This document shows, piece by piece, positions 1 through 7,217 of a stretch of DNA of 28,664 nt. The notes under the pieces are model-generated. The model did not search any database and was not told where the DNA came from. It saw nothing but the letters and a program-made list of their open reading frames with translations. The position numbers and the translations under genes are program-made. Source of the DNA: an uncultured Capnocytophaga sp. (GTDB lineage Bacteria; Bacteroidota; Bacteroidia; Flavobacteriales; Flavobacteriaceae). The DNA lies in contig NZ_CALGWU010000016.1 in NCBI RefSeq assembly GCF_937936315.1, forward strand, positions 1 to 28,664, given 5' to 3'. The first letter of the stretch is position 1, and each line of letters starts with the position of its first letter.

Positions 1-1
1 A

Positions 2-91
2 GGACTTATAGCTTATTCTTTCTTTGATAAAAAGCCTTCTATTAATTTGCAAGAAGACATTGTTGATCTAAAAAGACTCGTTGCTGCTTAA
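2..91 (+). CDS. C-terminal 29 residues of an unidentified protein (partial)
   Basis: An open frame enters from the left edge and ends at TAA 89-91. The visible tail begins GLIAYSFFDKKP and ends DLKRLVAA. It is too short to assign a family. It is listed because the frame is open from the first complete codon and the composition looks coding (amphipathic helix, few rare codons). The gene could be any length upstream. Confidence 0.5.
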   Translation, partial: GLIAYSFFDKKPSINLQEDIVDLKRLVAA

Positions 92-92
92 A

Positions 93-106
93 TCGAACTC
101 ACGTTA
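93..106 (+). repeat. 14-bp element, left copy of an inverted pair at the window ends
   Basis: TCGAACTCACGTTA begins two bases after the stop codon of the partial gene. The exact reverse complement occurs at 28619-28632, upstream of the TonB receptor. Fifteen bases beyond this copy lies TATCTATA; sixteen bases beyond the other copy (minus strand) lies TATCTTTG, a consensus -7 box. It may be a promoter-associated element or a fragment of a dispersed repeat. Confidence 0.4.
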
Positions 107-313
107 TTTAACACAAAATTTTATCTATAATCAAAAACATTTTTTATAATTCTCAAAAAAACAACAACCTCCTTTTAAAAAATCCTTAAATTGAAGCTAA
201 AAACATATAAACAAGAAAAATCTATCAAAGACTTATTTTTTAAATTATGGCACACTTTTTGATAGAATTGATTAATTTATGTTTTTAATATTTTTAATAG
301 TAATTTAACATTA

Positions 314-2161
314 ATGAAAAAGATTGTTTTTTTGGCAATGTTTATAGGTTTTAGCCTTGCCAGTGTACAATGTTCTAAATCAATAGAAGAGCGTATTATA
401 GAGCGTGAGCGTACTAATACTATTCTATCAGGGGTTACAACTCCTGCTACTGCTATAGGTAGTATAGGAGATTATTATATAGACCTCAGCAATGTAAATC
501 TCTACGGACCTAAAACTACCGAAGGTTGGGGATCCCCTATAAGCCTTAGAGGTTTGCAAGGAGAAAAGGGAACTAATGGACAAAATGCTCCTGTACCACA
601 CATTGACAACGATGGCTATTGGTATATAGGTGATAAGAAAACTACCGTTAAAGCACAAGGGAATAATGGCATTACCCCTACTGTCTCTATTGATAATGAT
701 GGCTATTGGGTAATAAACAATGTAAAAACTAACATTAAAGCTAAAGGAGAAAAAGGTGATAATGGACAAAATGGCATTACTCCTACTATCACTATCGATA
801 GTGATGGCTATTGGGTAATAAACAATGTAAAAACCAATATTAAAGCTAAAGGAGAAAAAGGTGATAATGGACAAAATGGCATTACTCCTACTATCACTAT
901 CGATAGTGATGGCTATTGGGTAATAAACAATGTAAAAACCAATATTAAAGCTAAAGGAGAAAAGGGTGATAATGGACAAAATGGTACCACCCCTACTATT
1001 ACTATAGACAACGACGGATATTGGGTAATAAATGGTGTAAAATCAAATACCAAAGCTAAAGGCGAAAAAGGTGATAATGGACAAAACGGCATCACCCCTA
1101 CTATTACTATAGACAACGACGGACATTGGGTAATAAATGGTGTAAAATCAAATACCAAAGCTAAAGGAGAAAAAGGTGATAATGGACAAAACGGTATCAC
1201 CCCTACTATTACCATCGACAACGATGGATATTGGGTAATAAATGGTGTGAAATCAAATACTAAAGCTAAAGGCGAAAAAGGTGATAATGGACAAAATGGG
1301 ATCGATGCCCCTAAACCTAACATCAAAGATGGCTTTTGGTATATTGGCAATCAGAATACCAATATAAAAGCACAAGGTATTCAAGGTGAAAGAGGACTCC
1401 CAGGAAAAGATGGTTCCAAAATATATGCAGGACAAGGTATACCTACTTCTGAAGGTGTAGAAGGAGACTATTACATCGATACTGAAGCTAAAATATTCTA
1501 TGGCCCTAAAACTAATATAGGTTGGCCTTCTACTGGAATTTCCCTTACATCTCAACATGTTAACATGACAGATTATGAACTTAGTCCAGATGGGAAAACA
1601 TTACTAAAATGGAAGAACGATAAAACTCGTTTTATTGACATGAACACCGACCCTAAACTAAAAGATGTAGAAATTATAGCTGACAATGCTTTCAATGCAG
1701 AAATTAATAGTTTAGCATATGAATTAAGAGCTTTCATTATTGGAGATAAAGTAAAAGAAATAGGAAAAGCCTTTTATCTATGTACTAAATTAACTAGTGT
1801 GGAAGTTTCAAATGAGAATATAAGAAGAGAAATTACAAAAATTAAACCACAAACTTTTGTCAATTGTACTCATTTGCAAAATGTAGATATTCCTTCAAGT
1901 GTTACTACTATTGAAACAAGAGCTTTCACTGGTTGTGATAGACTTACTACAGTGATACTCCCTGAAAATGTAAGTAATATAGCACCTAGTGCTTTTATGA
2001 AATGTAAAAATCTACATACAGTTATTATACACAACCCTAACGCTTTTACTATAAGTAATAACGCTTTTAATCAAACATTATTGCGCAATATCTATGTACC
2101 TTCAGGAAAAATAGAGGCTTATAAAACATCAAATACTAAATATAGAGACTTGATCAAATAA
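314..2161 (+). CDS. Repeat-stalk surface lipoprotein with BspA-type leucine-rich C-terminus
   Basis: Predicted exported lipoprotein of 615 residues. A short hydrophobic signal (about 1-19) ends in a Cys at 20; the residue before it is Gln, which is not a classical lipobox but recurs in the paralogue at 13996-15906. After an E/R-rich segment comes a module with GDYYIDLSNVNLYGPKT and GWG. The stalk follows at about residues 83-354: units carrying GEKGDNGQNG, then ITIDxDGYWVING, then VKxNxKAKG. A second GDYYID/FYGPKT module lies at about 370-415. The C-terminal part (about 435-615) has BspA-like LRR_5 repeats (VTTIETRAFTGCDRLTTVILP and similar). Such proteins are usually anchored in the outer membrane and the leucine-rich part is often a binding surface; function here is inferred. 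It has close architectural relatives at 13996-16503. No consensus promoter was found in the AT-rich 222 bp upstream. A strong terminator follows. Confidence 0.9.
   Translation: MKKIVFLAMFIGFSLASVQCSKSIEERIIERERTNTILSGVTTPATAIGSIGDYYIDLSNVNLYGPKTTEGWGSPISLRGLQGEKGTNGQNAPVPHIDNDGYWYIGDKKTTVKAQGNNGITPTVSIDNDGYWVINNVKTNIKAKGEKGDNGQNGITPTITIDSDGYWVINNVKTNIKAKGEKGDNGQNGITPTITIDSDGYWVINNVKTNIKAKGEKGDNGQNGTTPTITIDNDGYWVINGVKSNTKAKGEKGDNGQNGITPTITIDNDGHWVINGVKSNTKAKGEKGDNGQNGITPTITIDNDGYWVINGVKSNTKAKGEKGDNGQNGIDAPKPNIKDGFWYIGNQNTNIKAQGIQGERGLPGKDGSKIYAGQGIPTSEGVEGDYYIDTEAKIFYGPKTNIGWPSTGISLTSQHVNMTDYELSPDGKTLLKWKNDKTRFIDMNTDPKLKDVEIIADNAFNAEINSLAYELRAFIIGDKVKEIGKAFYLCTKLTSVEVSNENIRREITKIKPQTFVNCTHLQNVDIPSSVTTIETRAFTGCDRLTTVILPENVSNIAPSAFMKCKNLHTVIIHNPNAFTISNNAFNQTLLRNIYVPSGKIEAYKTSNTKYRDLIK
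560..1375 (+). repeat. In-frame 105-bp tandem repeat array in the stalk
   Basis: Six full 105-bp units start at 746, 851, 956, 1061, 1166 and 1271. They are preceded by a shortened unit at 659-745 (29 codons) and a divergent one at 560-658 (33 codons). Units 746-850 and 851-955 are identical over all 105 bases. The next three form a second subfamily (VINGVKSNTKAK instead of VINNVKTNIKAK). The last unit is divergent. Two homogenised subfamilies suggest recent unit duplication, so copy number probably varies between strains. Confidence 0.95.
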
Positions 2162-2170
2162 AGTACAAAT

Positions 2171-2201
2171 AAAAAAAGCTACCATTTTGGTAGCTTTTTT
2201 T
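2171..2201. terminator. Bidirectional intrinsic terminator
   Basis: AGCTACC (2177-2183) and GGTAGCT (2189-2195) form a perfect stem with a 5-base loop, flanked by a run of A on the left and of T on the right. It lies between the convergent lipoprotein gene and ABC ATPase gene and can serve both strands. Confidence 0.9.
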
Positions 2202-2202
2202 A

Positions 2203-2223
2203 TTATTTGTTATTTGTAACTTG
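2203..2223. repeat. Heptamer repeat over the 3' end of the ABC ATPase gene
   Basis: Two copies of TTATTTG and a variant TAACTTG run head to tail. On the minus strand they encode the last residues (TNNK) and the stop codon of the ABC ATPase. Similar heptamer tracts lie at several other gene junctions in the window. Confidence 0.55.
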
Positions 2224-2940
2224 AATAAACGCTTCTTCTAAATTATACACCTCTGCCTCCTTAATCAGTCGCTCAGGCGTATCTTCTTTTATCAATTGCC
2301 CCTCACTCAATATCCCTATGCGGTTGCAAAAATCCTGCGCCTCCTGCAAATGGTGTGAAGTATACAATGCCGACATTCCTCTTGCATTCAACTCTTTTAA
2401 ATAATCAATAATTATGTTTTTAGATTGTACATCTACCCCTACAGTAGGTTCGTCCAAAAAAAGCACTTCAGGTGTATGTAGTATCCCCGCTACTAAATTG
2501 ATACGACGCTTCATTCCCCCCGAAAAATGAGCAATTTTCTTATCAGCTACAGTTGATAAAGCAACACGCTCAAGAGCTTCATCTGTTTTTACTTTTAGTT
2601 CCTTCCCTTTGAGTCCATATAGGCTCCCAAAGTAATGTAAATTCTCTCTCGCGGTAAGTGTGGGATACAAAGCGTATTCTTGTGGTACAACGCCTATTTT
2701 ATATCTCAAAGAAGGGTCTTTATAGGTAAGTCCTGCAATAGTAAAACTCCCCATAGTAGGCTTAATACTTCCAAAAAGTATTGACATCAAGGTCGTTTTC
2801 CCTGCTCCATTAGGTCCTAAAATACCATAAACTTCTCCTTTCCTCACCTCAAATGACACATCATTCAAGGCAAGAACTGTAGCTTCTTTATATTGTTTGC
2901 TGAGGTGTCGTACCTCAATCGCATTTGGGGTTGTATTCAT
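2203..2940 (-). CDS. ABC transporter ATP-binding protein, ABC-2 exporter type
   Basis: A single 245-residue nucleotide-binding domain. Walker A is GPNGAGKTT (42-50), the Q-loop is VVPQE (84-88), the signature is FSGGMKRR (139-146), Walker B is LFLDEPTVGVD (160-170) and the switch His lies in TSHH (194-197). The sequence resembles the CcmA/NatA/DrrA class that powers ABC-2 type exporters of drugs, sodium, lipids or polysaccharide. No permease gene is beside it: downstream is a terminator and the convergent lipoprotein, upstream a divergent operon. It probably works with a permease encoded elsewhere, so the substrate cannot be inferred. The last few codons lie in a heptamer repeat. Confidence 0.95.
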   Translation of the reverse strand: MNTTPNAIEVRHLSKQYKEATVLALNDVSFEVRKGEVYGILGPNGAGKTTLMSILFGSIKPTMGSFTIAGLTYKDPSLRYKIGVVPQEYALYPTLTARENLHYFGSLYGLKGKELKVKTDEALERVALSTVADKKIAHFSGGMKRRINLVAGILHTPEVLFLDEPTVGVDVQSKNIIIDYLKELNARGMSALYTSHHLQEAQDFCNRIGILSEGQLIKEDTPERLIKEAEVYNLEEAFIQVTNNK

Positions 2941-2963
2941 AACATAAAAAACTTAAAAGTGGG

Positions 2964-2994
2964 GCAAGTTAGCGAAAATTTGTCAATGAGCAAA
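2964..2994 (-). promoter_or_regulatory. Candidate promoter of the ABC ATPase gene
   Basis: On the minus strand, TTTG (plus 2991-2994) is followed after 19 bases by TAACTTGC (plus 2964-2971), one mismatch from the Bacteroidota -7 box TAnnTTTG. It is interleaved with the promoter for the opposite strand at 2979-3010, so the two may interfere with each other. Confidence 0.45.
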
Positions 2995-3010
2995 GTTTTT
3001 TCTATTTTTG
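2979..3010 (+). promoter_or_regulatory. Promoter of the GNAT-trmH-phosphatase-Nif3 operon
   Basis: TTTG (2979-2982), 20 bases, TATTTTTG (3003-3010). This fits the Bacteroidota primary sigma consensus TTTG / TAnnTTTG exactly. Transcription would begin around 3015-3017, giving a leader of about 30 bases made almost wholly of heptamer repeats. Confidence 0.7.
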
Positions 3011-3015
3011 CCCTC

Positions 3016-3050
3016 TGTTACCTGTCTTTTGTCACCTGATTATCTAATTG
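3016..3050. repeat. Degenerate heptamer repeat ending on the start codon of the acetyltransferase
   Basis: Five consecutive 7-base blocks: TGTTACC at 3016, TGTCTTT at 3023, TGTCACC at 3030, TGATTAT at 3037, and CTAATTG at 3044, whose last three bases are the TTG start codon. The unit TGTTACC also occurs, in the opposite orientation relative to the gene, at the start of radA (20560-20587). Confidence 0.5.
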
Positions 3051-3563
3051 AATAAGACCCAAAAAATACAACTCAAAGTAGCAACCCCAGCCGATGCTTC
3101 TGCCATTTGGGCAATCTTATCCGCTGCTATCCAGCGTCGCAAAACCGAAGGTAGCAATCAGTGGCAAGACGGTTACCCTAATGAACAAGTAATAGCGAAT
3201 GATATTGCCAAAGGTTATGGCTATGTACTTGTAGAAGATGACGAAATAGTAGGTTATTGTGCCTTGCTTATCAACGATGAACCCGAATATGCCCATATCA
3301 AAGGCAAATGGCTCACCTCTGGCGATTTTGTAGTTTTTCATAGGGTGGCTATTGCACCTAATCATTTAGGAAGAGGTTTAGCAAAAATACTATTGCAACA
3401 AATAGAACAATTCACTTGCGATAATGGCATTCACTCTCTGCGCGCTGATACCAATTTTGACAATACCCCTATGTTACACCTCTTTGAGAAATTAGGTTAT
3501 CAGTATTGTGGTGAAGTTACTTTCAGAGGAAGTTCCCGTAAAGCTTTTGAAAAAATATTATGA
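3048..3563 (+). CDS. GNAT family N-acetyltransferase
   Basis: A 171-residue single-domain GNAT protein that would transfer an acetyl group from acetyl-CoA to an amine; the substrate is unknown. The acetyl-CoA binding motif A is seen as VAIAPNHLGRGLAKILLQQI (100-119), with the Q/RxxGxG/A signature as HLGRGLA. The C-terminal NTPMLHLFEKLGYQYCGEV (139-157) is the usual motif B region. The start is TTG at 3048: no ATG lies closer, the frame is open from here, and a consensus promoter sits 38 bases upstream. It is the first gene of an operon and overlaps the next gene by 4 bp (ATGA, 3560-3563), so the two are probably translationally coupled. Confidence 0.9.
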   Translation: MNKTQKIQLKVATPADASAIWAILSAAIQRRKTEGSNQWQDGYPNEQVIANDIAKGYGYVLVEDDEIVGYCALLINDEPEYAHIKGKWLTSGDFVVFHRVAIAPNHLGRGLAKILLQQIEQFTCDNGIHSLRADTNFDNTPMLHLFEKLGYQYCGEVTFRGSSRKAFEKIL

Positions 3564-4222
3564 ACAAAAAACTACTTTCTTACTTAGAACGATTTATTAC
3601 TGAAGAGCGCAAAGAGCGTTTTTTAGGGATTATAGCACAGCGCACCAATCACTTTACGGTAGCGATGGAAGATGTATTCCAAATGCACAACACTAGTGCT
3701 GTTGTGCGTACCTGCGAAGTATTTGGCGTGCAGCAAGCACATAGCATTGAAGGTCGCTTTGGCAAACGCCTTGATGCCAAAATAGCAATGGGAGCTCAAA
3801 AATGGGTAGATGTATTTCGTTATAACGACACTCAAAGTTGTATTGATAGCCTTCGCGCACAAGGTTACCAAATAGTAGCAACCACCCCGCATAAAGACGC
3901 CTATTTTCTCAACGATTTTGATATCACTAAAAAAAGTGCTTTTTTCTTTGGCACAGAAAAAGAAGGACTCTCAGCACAAGTACTTTCACAAGCCGATACT
4001 TTCTTAAAAATACCAATGGTAGGCTTTACCGAAAGTTTAAACATCTCGGTAGCAGTGGCTATTGTATTACAACAACTCACTGATAAACTCCGTCGTAGCG
4101 AGATAGCTTGGCAACTTAGCGATAACGAACGCCTTAATACGCTTATTCACTGGACAAAACAATCAATTCGCAATGTGAATGATGTCCTTACACGATATGA
4201 AGAAATAAAAAACACTCTATGA
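3560..4222 (+). CDS. trmH: TrmH-type (SpoU) tRNA/rRNA 2'-O-methyltransferase
   Basis: A 220-residue SPOUT-fold methyltransferase that would methylate a ribose 2'-OH using S-adenosylmethionine. All three SpoU motifs are visible: motif 1 HNTSAVVRTCEVFGV (43-57) with the conserved Arg50; motif 2 FFFGTEKEGLS (128-138); motif 3 IPMVGFTESLNISVAVAIVL (151-170), which forms the cofactor knot. The length and the extended C-terminal helix resemble TrmH (Gm18 in tRNA) more than RlmB, which has an N-terminal extra domain absent here. The choice of TrmH over another SpoU member is inference. It overlaps both neighbours by 4 bp (ATGA). Confidence 0.9.
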   Translation: MNKKLLSYLERFITEERKERFLGIIAQRTNHFTVAMEDVFQMHNTSAVVRTCEVFGVQQAHSIEGRFGKRLDAKIAMGAQKWVDVFRYNDTQSCIDSLRAQGYQIVATTPHKDAYFLNDFDITKKSAFFFGTEKEGLSAQVLSQADTFLKIPMVGFTESLNISVAVAIVLQQLTDKLRRSEIAWQLSDNERLNTLIHWTKQSIRNVNDVLTRYEEIKNTL

Positions 4223-4767
4223 AAAAAACACTTTTAATTTGCTTTATTTTATTCACTTTTCTACCCTTGTGGTCACAGCATAAAGCTACCCTTATACACG
4301 CTGATGCTAACTTGTACAAAGTGGACAGTTTGCTCTACAGAAGTGAACAATTAGTAACTGAAGATAAGGCTATTATTAAGAATATCCCTATCAAATCAAT
4401 TATAAACCTACGCTATTTCACACGTTCAGGCGATAAAAAAAATTTCAGTTCCTCTGATAACATCAAGCTCATCAATCATCCTTTGCTCACTTGGCGCATC
4501 AAAGCCCCTGAAATAGCGCAAACACTGAAAATTATACGCGAACACCAAAAGCAAGGGGCTGTACTAATTCACTGTTATCACGGTGCCGATCGTACAGGTA
4601 TAATGGTAGCAATGTATCGTATTATTTATCACAATTGGACAATAGAACAAGCTAAAAAAGAAATGCTTAATGGTCCTTATGGTTACCATAGTGTATGGAA
4701 AAACTTAGAAGCTCTGTTCACTGAAAGCACAGTTAAAGAGGTGCGCAAACATTTAGGAATGCTATGA
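4219..4767 (+). CDS. Exported dual-specificity/tyrosine-type phosphatase
   Basis: A 182-residue protein with a cleavable signal (1-19, ending LPLWSQ) and a Cys-based phosphatase signature HCYHGADRTG (118-127): catalytic Cys119 and Arg125 of the CX5R loop. The upstream block SIINLRYFTRSGDKKNF (60-76) matches the beta-strand and loop that begin the domain in bacterial DSP-like enzymes. It would act in the periplasm on a phosphoester; the substrate (protein, inositol phosphate or lipid phosphate) is not evident. It is encoded between an RNA methylase and a Nif3 homologue with 4-bp overlaps on both sides, so the operon is mixed in cellular location. A TonB-era lipoprotein anchor is absent. Confidence 0.88.
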   Translation: MKKTLLICFILFTFLPLWSQHKATLIHADANLYKVDSLLYRSEQLVTEDKAIIKNIPIKSIINLRYFTRSGDKKNFSSSDNIKLINHPLLTWRIKAPEIAQTLKIIREHQKQGAVLIHCYHGADRTGIMVAMYRIIYHNWTIEQAKKEMLNGPYGYHSVWKNLEALFTESTVKEVRKHLGML

Positions 4768-5861
4768 AAGTAACAGACATTATTCAAGAATTAGAAAAAC
4801 TCGCCCCTCTGCAATATGCTGAAGGGTTTGACAATGTTGGTTTATTAGTAGGTGATGCCAATGCTGAAGTAAAAGGGGTACTCATTACCTTAGATACTCT
4901 CGAAGCGGTTGTAGATGAGGCTATTGCCAAAAAATGCAACCTTATTGTGAGTTTTCACCCTATTATCTTTAGCGGACTCAAATCTCTCACAGGAAAAAAC
5001 TATGTAGAACGTGTGGTGATGAAAGCCATTCAGCATCAAATTGCGATCTATAGTATGCACACGGCTCTCGATAATCAGTTCTTAGGAGTAAATGCATCTA
5101 TCTGCAATCGTTTAGAATTGCAAAACAGACGTATTCTCATTCCTCAACCTCATACCATTCAAAAACTCATCACTTATGTACCAAAATCCGATGCCAAAAA
5201 CCTTCGCAAAGCTCTTTTTGCAGCAGGTGCGGGCAATATAGGCAACTATGCTGAGTGTAGTTTCAATCTTGAAGGTAAAGGCACTTATAAAGGAAATGAG
5301 GATTCTCACCCTACCATTGGCGAACCTAATGTATTCCATACTGAAGATGAAACCCAAATAGGAGTGATTTTCCCTAAACACTTACAACGACAAATATTGC
5401 AGGCTCTTCGTCAAAATCACCCTTATGAAGAAGTAGCTTTTGAGATATATACACTCGAAAATGAACACCAACATATTGGGATGGGAATGATAGGTGAACT
5501 TAATAAATCTATGCCCGAAAAAGATTTTTTAGCTTACCTAAAAGAACGTATGCAAGTGAGTGTAGTGCGTCACTCGGCATTGCTTGGTAAAGATGTAAAA
5601 AAAGTAGCAGTTTTAGGTGGAAGTGGTGCTTTTGCTATAGAAAATGCCAAACGTGCAAAAGCTGATGTTTATATAACAGCCGACCTCAAATACCACGAAT
5701 TTTTCAAGGCTGAAGGGCAAATTCTCCTTGCCGATATAGGTCATTTTGAAAGTGAACAATACATAAAATCACTTTTATTTGACTATCTTTCAAAAATTTT
5801 TCCTACCTTTGCCCTCTCAATATCAAATGTGGATACCAATCCTATCAAATATTATTCGTAA
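4764..5861 (+). CDS. Nif3-like dinuclear metal centre protein (DUF34 family)
   Basis: A 365-residue member of the widespread Nif3/YbgI/YqfO family. These form toroidal hexamers with a two-metal site and may act in GTP-related or metal chemistry; the role is still debated. The two halves of the Nif3 fold (about 1-125 and 235-365) flank an inserted PII/CutA-like domain (about 130-230), as in YqfO. Metal ligands visible are His65 (SFHPIIFSGLK), Asp103 (HTALDN), His327 and Glu331 (IGHFESE). The first His of the usual HHP pair is Phe here (FHP), perhaps a lineage feature. The gene starts within the ATGA overlap with the phosphatase; the next gene begins 2 bases after its stop. Confidence 0.93.
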   Translation: MKVTDIIQELEKLAPLQYAEGFDNVGLLVGDANAEVKGVLITLDTLEAVVDEAIAKKCNLIVSFHPIIFSGLKSLTGKNYVERVVMKAIQHQIAIYSMHTALDNQFLGVNASICNRLELQNRRILIPQPHTIQKLITYVPKSDAKNLRKALFAAGAGNIGNYAECSFNLEGKGTYKGNEDSHPTIGEPNVFHTEDETQIGVIFPKHLQRQILQALRQNHPYEEVAFEIYTLENEHQHIGMGMIGELNKSMPEKDFLAYLKERMQVSVVRHSALLGKDVKKVAVLGGSGAFAIENAKRAKADVYITADLKYHEFFKAEGQILLADIGHFESEQYIKSLLFDYLSKIFPTFALSISNVDTNPIKYYS

Positions 5862-5863
5862 AT

Positions 5864-6652
5864 ATGGCACAAAAAGTGGATATTACTGTAGAAGAAAAAC
5901 TAAGAGCTCTGTACGATTTACAGCTAATCGACTCAAAAATTGACGAGTTGCAATACACTCGTGGCGAACTACCTTTAGAGGTATCTGACCTTGAAGATGA
6001 GGTAGAAGGACTCAAAAAACGTCACGCTAAATTCAAAGAAGAATTAGATGCTTTACAAGCGGGTATCGCTGAGAAAAAAGCAACAATTGAAGAGGCTAAA
6101 GCCCTCATCAAAAAGTACACTACCCAGCAAAAAAATGTCCGCAACAACCGCGAGTACACTTCTTTGTCTAAAGAAATTGAATTCCAAGAATTGGAAGTAC
6201 AGTTGGCTGAAAAACGCATCAAAGAAGGTAAAGCGCAAGTTGACCAAAAGAAAGAGGCTATCAAACAAGTAGACGAACGCAAAGCCCAACGCGATGCCCA
6301 TCTCAAACACAAAAAAGCAGAACTCAACTCGGTATTAGCCGAAACTGAAAAAGAAGAAGCCTTCCTTAAAGAAAAAGCTGAAGAATATGCTGCTAAAATA
6401 GAGGATCGTTTGCTAAAAGCCTACCAACGCATCCGCAGCAGTGTAATGAATAAATTGGCAGTAGTACCTATCCAGCGCGGTGCTTCTGGTGGTTCTTTCT
6501 TCACTATCCCTCCACAAGTTCAAGTGGAAATTGCTTCTCGTAAAAAAATAATCACCGATGAACATAGCGGACGTATTTTAGTGGATGCTGCTTTAGCCGA
6601 AGAAGAAAAAGAAAAAATGGAAGCTCTCTTCAAAAGTTTCAAAGCTTCTTAA
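5864..6652 (+). CDS. Coiled-coil zf-RING_7-type protein lacking its zinc-binding cysteines
   Basis: 262 residues. A long charged antiparallel coiled coil (about 20-185) leads to a C-terminal segment that aligns with the C4 zinc ribbon of the CT398/DUF164 family (zf-RING_7). The family pattern is CGGC, then IPPQ, then CPSCGRIL. Here the same framework reads ASGGSFFTIPPQ (207-218) and ITDEHSGRIL (230-239), so the four ligand positions are Ser208, Ser211, Asp232 and Ser235. The protein contains no Cys in the segment. The ribbon cannot bind zinc in the usual way although the surrounding motif is intact. In other bacteria the family often lies beside Nif3 genes, as here. Its function is unknown. 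It is the last gene of the operon, followed by a strong terminator. Confidence 0.88.
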   Translation: MAQKVDITVEEKLRALYDLQLIDSKIDELQYTRGELPLEVSDLEDEVEGLKKRHAKFKEELDALQAGIAEKKATIEEAKALIKKYTTQQKNVRNNREYTSLSKEIEFQELEVQLAEKRIKEGKAQVDQKKEAIKQVDERKAQRDAHLKHKKAELNSVLAETEKEEAFLKEKAEEYAAKIEDRLLKAYQRIRSSVMNKLAVVPIQRGASGGSFFTIPPQVQVEIASRKKIITDEHSGRILVDAALAEEEKEKMEALFKSFKAS

Positions 6653-6685
6653 TAAAGAAATATAAAAATCAAAAATCACAAAATC

Positions 6686-6717
6686 AGCTGTTTAGTACAA
6701 TACTAAACAGCTTTTTT
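6686..6717 (+). terminator. Intrinsic terminator after the Nif3 operon
   Basis: A perfect 12-bp stem, AGCTGTTTAGTA (6686-6697) with TACTAAACAGCT (6701-6712), a 3-base loop and a run of T (6712-6717). It separates the operon from rsfS-ftsH. Confidence 0.95.
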
Positions 6718-6760
6718 CATTTCTTACCCTCTATCTTTTACTTCCTATCTATTAAAATCT

Positions 6761-6792
6761 TTTGTTTTTGTGAAAGGAAAGTATTATCTTTG
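6761..6792 (+). promoter_or_regulatory. Promoter of rsfS-ftsH
   Basis: TTTG (6761-6764), 20 bases, TATCTTTG (6785-6792): an exact Bacteroidota consensus. Transcription would begin near 6798, leaving a leader of about 44 bases before the TTG start of rsfS. Confidence 0.8.
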
Positions 6793-6841
6793 CGCGCTTT
6801 CACGAAGCACTTGTAAATTTAAACTATAAAAACAAAAAACA

Positions 6842-7213
6842 TTGAATAAAGAAATATCATCAAACCAGCTTATTAGCAATATTATTGCTGGTATAGAAAA
6901 AGTAAAAGGCACTGATATCACCATTATGGATTTACGCGAGGTTGAAAATACCGTATGCGATTATTTTATCTTGTGTAATGGTTCTTCTAACACCCAAGTA
7001 TCGGCTATTTCAGGAGCTATCCAAAAAATTGTCAGCCAAGCCGATGGACATCAACACCCTTGGCACGTTGAAGGCGAAGCCAACGCCGAATGGATTCTCA
7101 TCGATTATGTAGATGTAGTTGTTCATATCTTCCAAACAAAAGTACGTGAGCATTACGACCTCGAAGGTCTTTGGGGTGATGCCAAATTTATCAATTTAGA
7201 AACTAACTATTAA
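6842..7213 (+). CDS. rsfS: Ribosomal silencing factor RsfS (Iojap family)
   Basis: A 123-residue RsfS. The family binds ribosomal protein L14 (uL14) on the 50S subunit and blocks subunit joining when nutrients are scarce. Recognisable blocks are DITIMDLREVENTVCDYFIL (25-44), CNGSSNTQVSAI (45-56), HPWHVEGEANAEWILIDY (76-93) and the C-terminal VVVHIFQ with YDLEGLWGDAK. The start is TTG at 6842, directly after an A-rich stretch; no ATG is available in frame, and the resulting N-terminus (MNKEISSNQLISNIIAGIE) has the normal length for the family. ftsH follows 4 bases after the stop, as in many Flavobacteriia. Confidence 0.95.
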   Translation: MNKEISSNQLISNIIAGIEKVKGTDITIMDLREVENTVCDYFILCNGSSNTQVSAISGAIQKIVSQADGHQHPWHVEGEANAEWILIDYVDVVVHIFQTKVREHYDLEGLWGDAKFINLETNY

Positions 7214-7217
7214 ATAT

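Noticed and set aside
746..1375. Regular 105-bp repeats as a CRISPR-like or satellite array
   Set aside because: The repeats have no unique spacers and are in frame within a lipoprotein gene; they are coding repeats.
428..1558. Open frames of 101-183 codons on the minus strand across the lipoprotein gene
   Set aside because: They are antisense frames produced by the 105-bp repeat and have low-complexity, repeat-like translations; the plus-strand gene has the signal peptide and domains.
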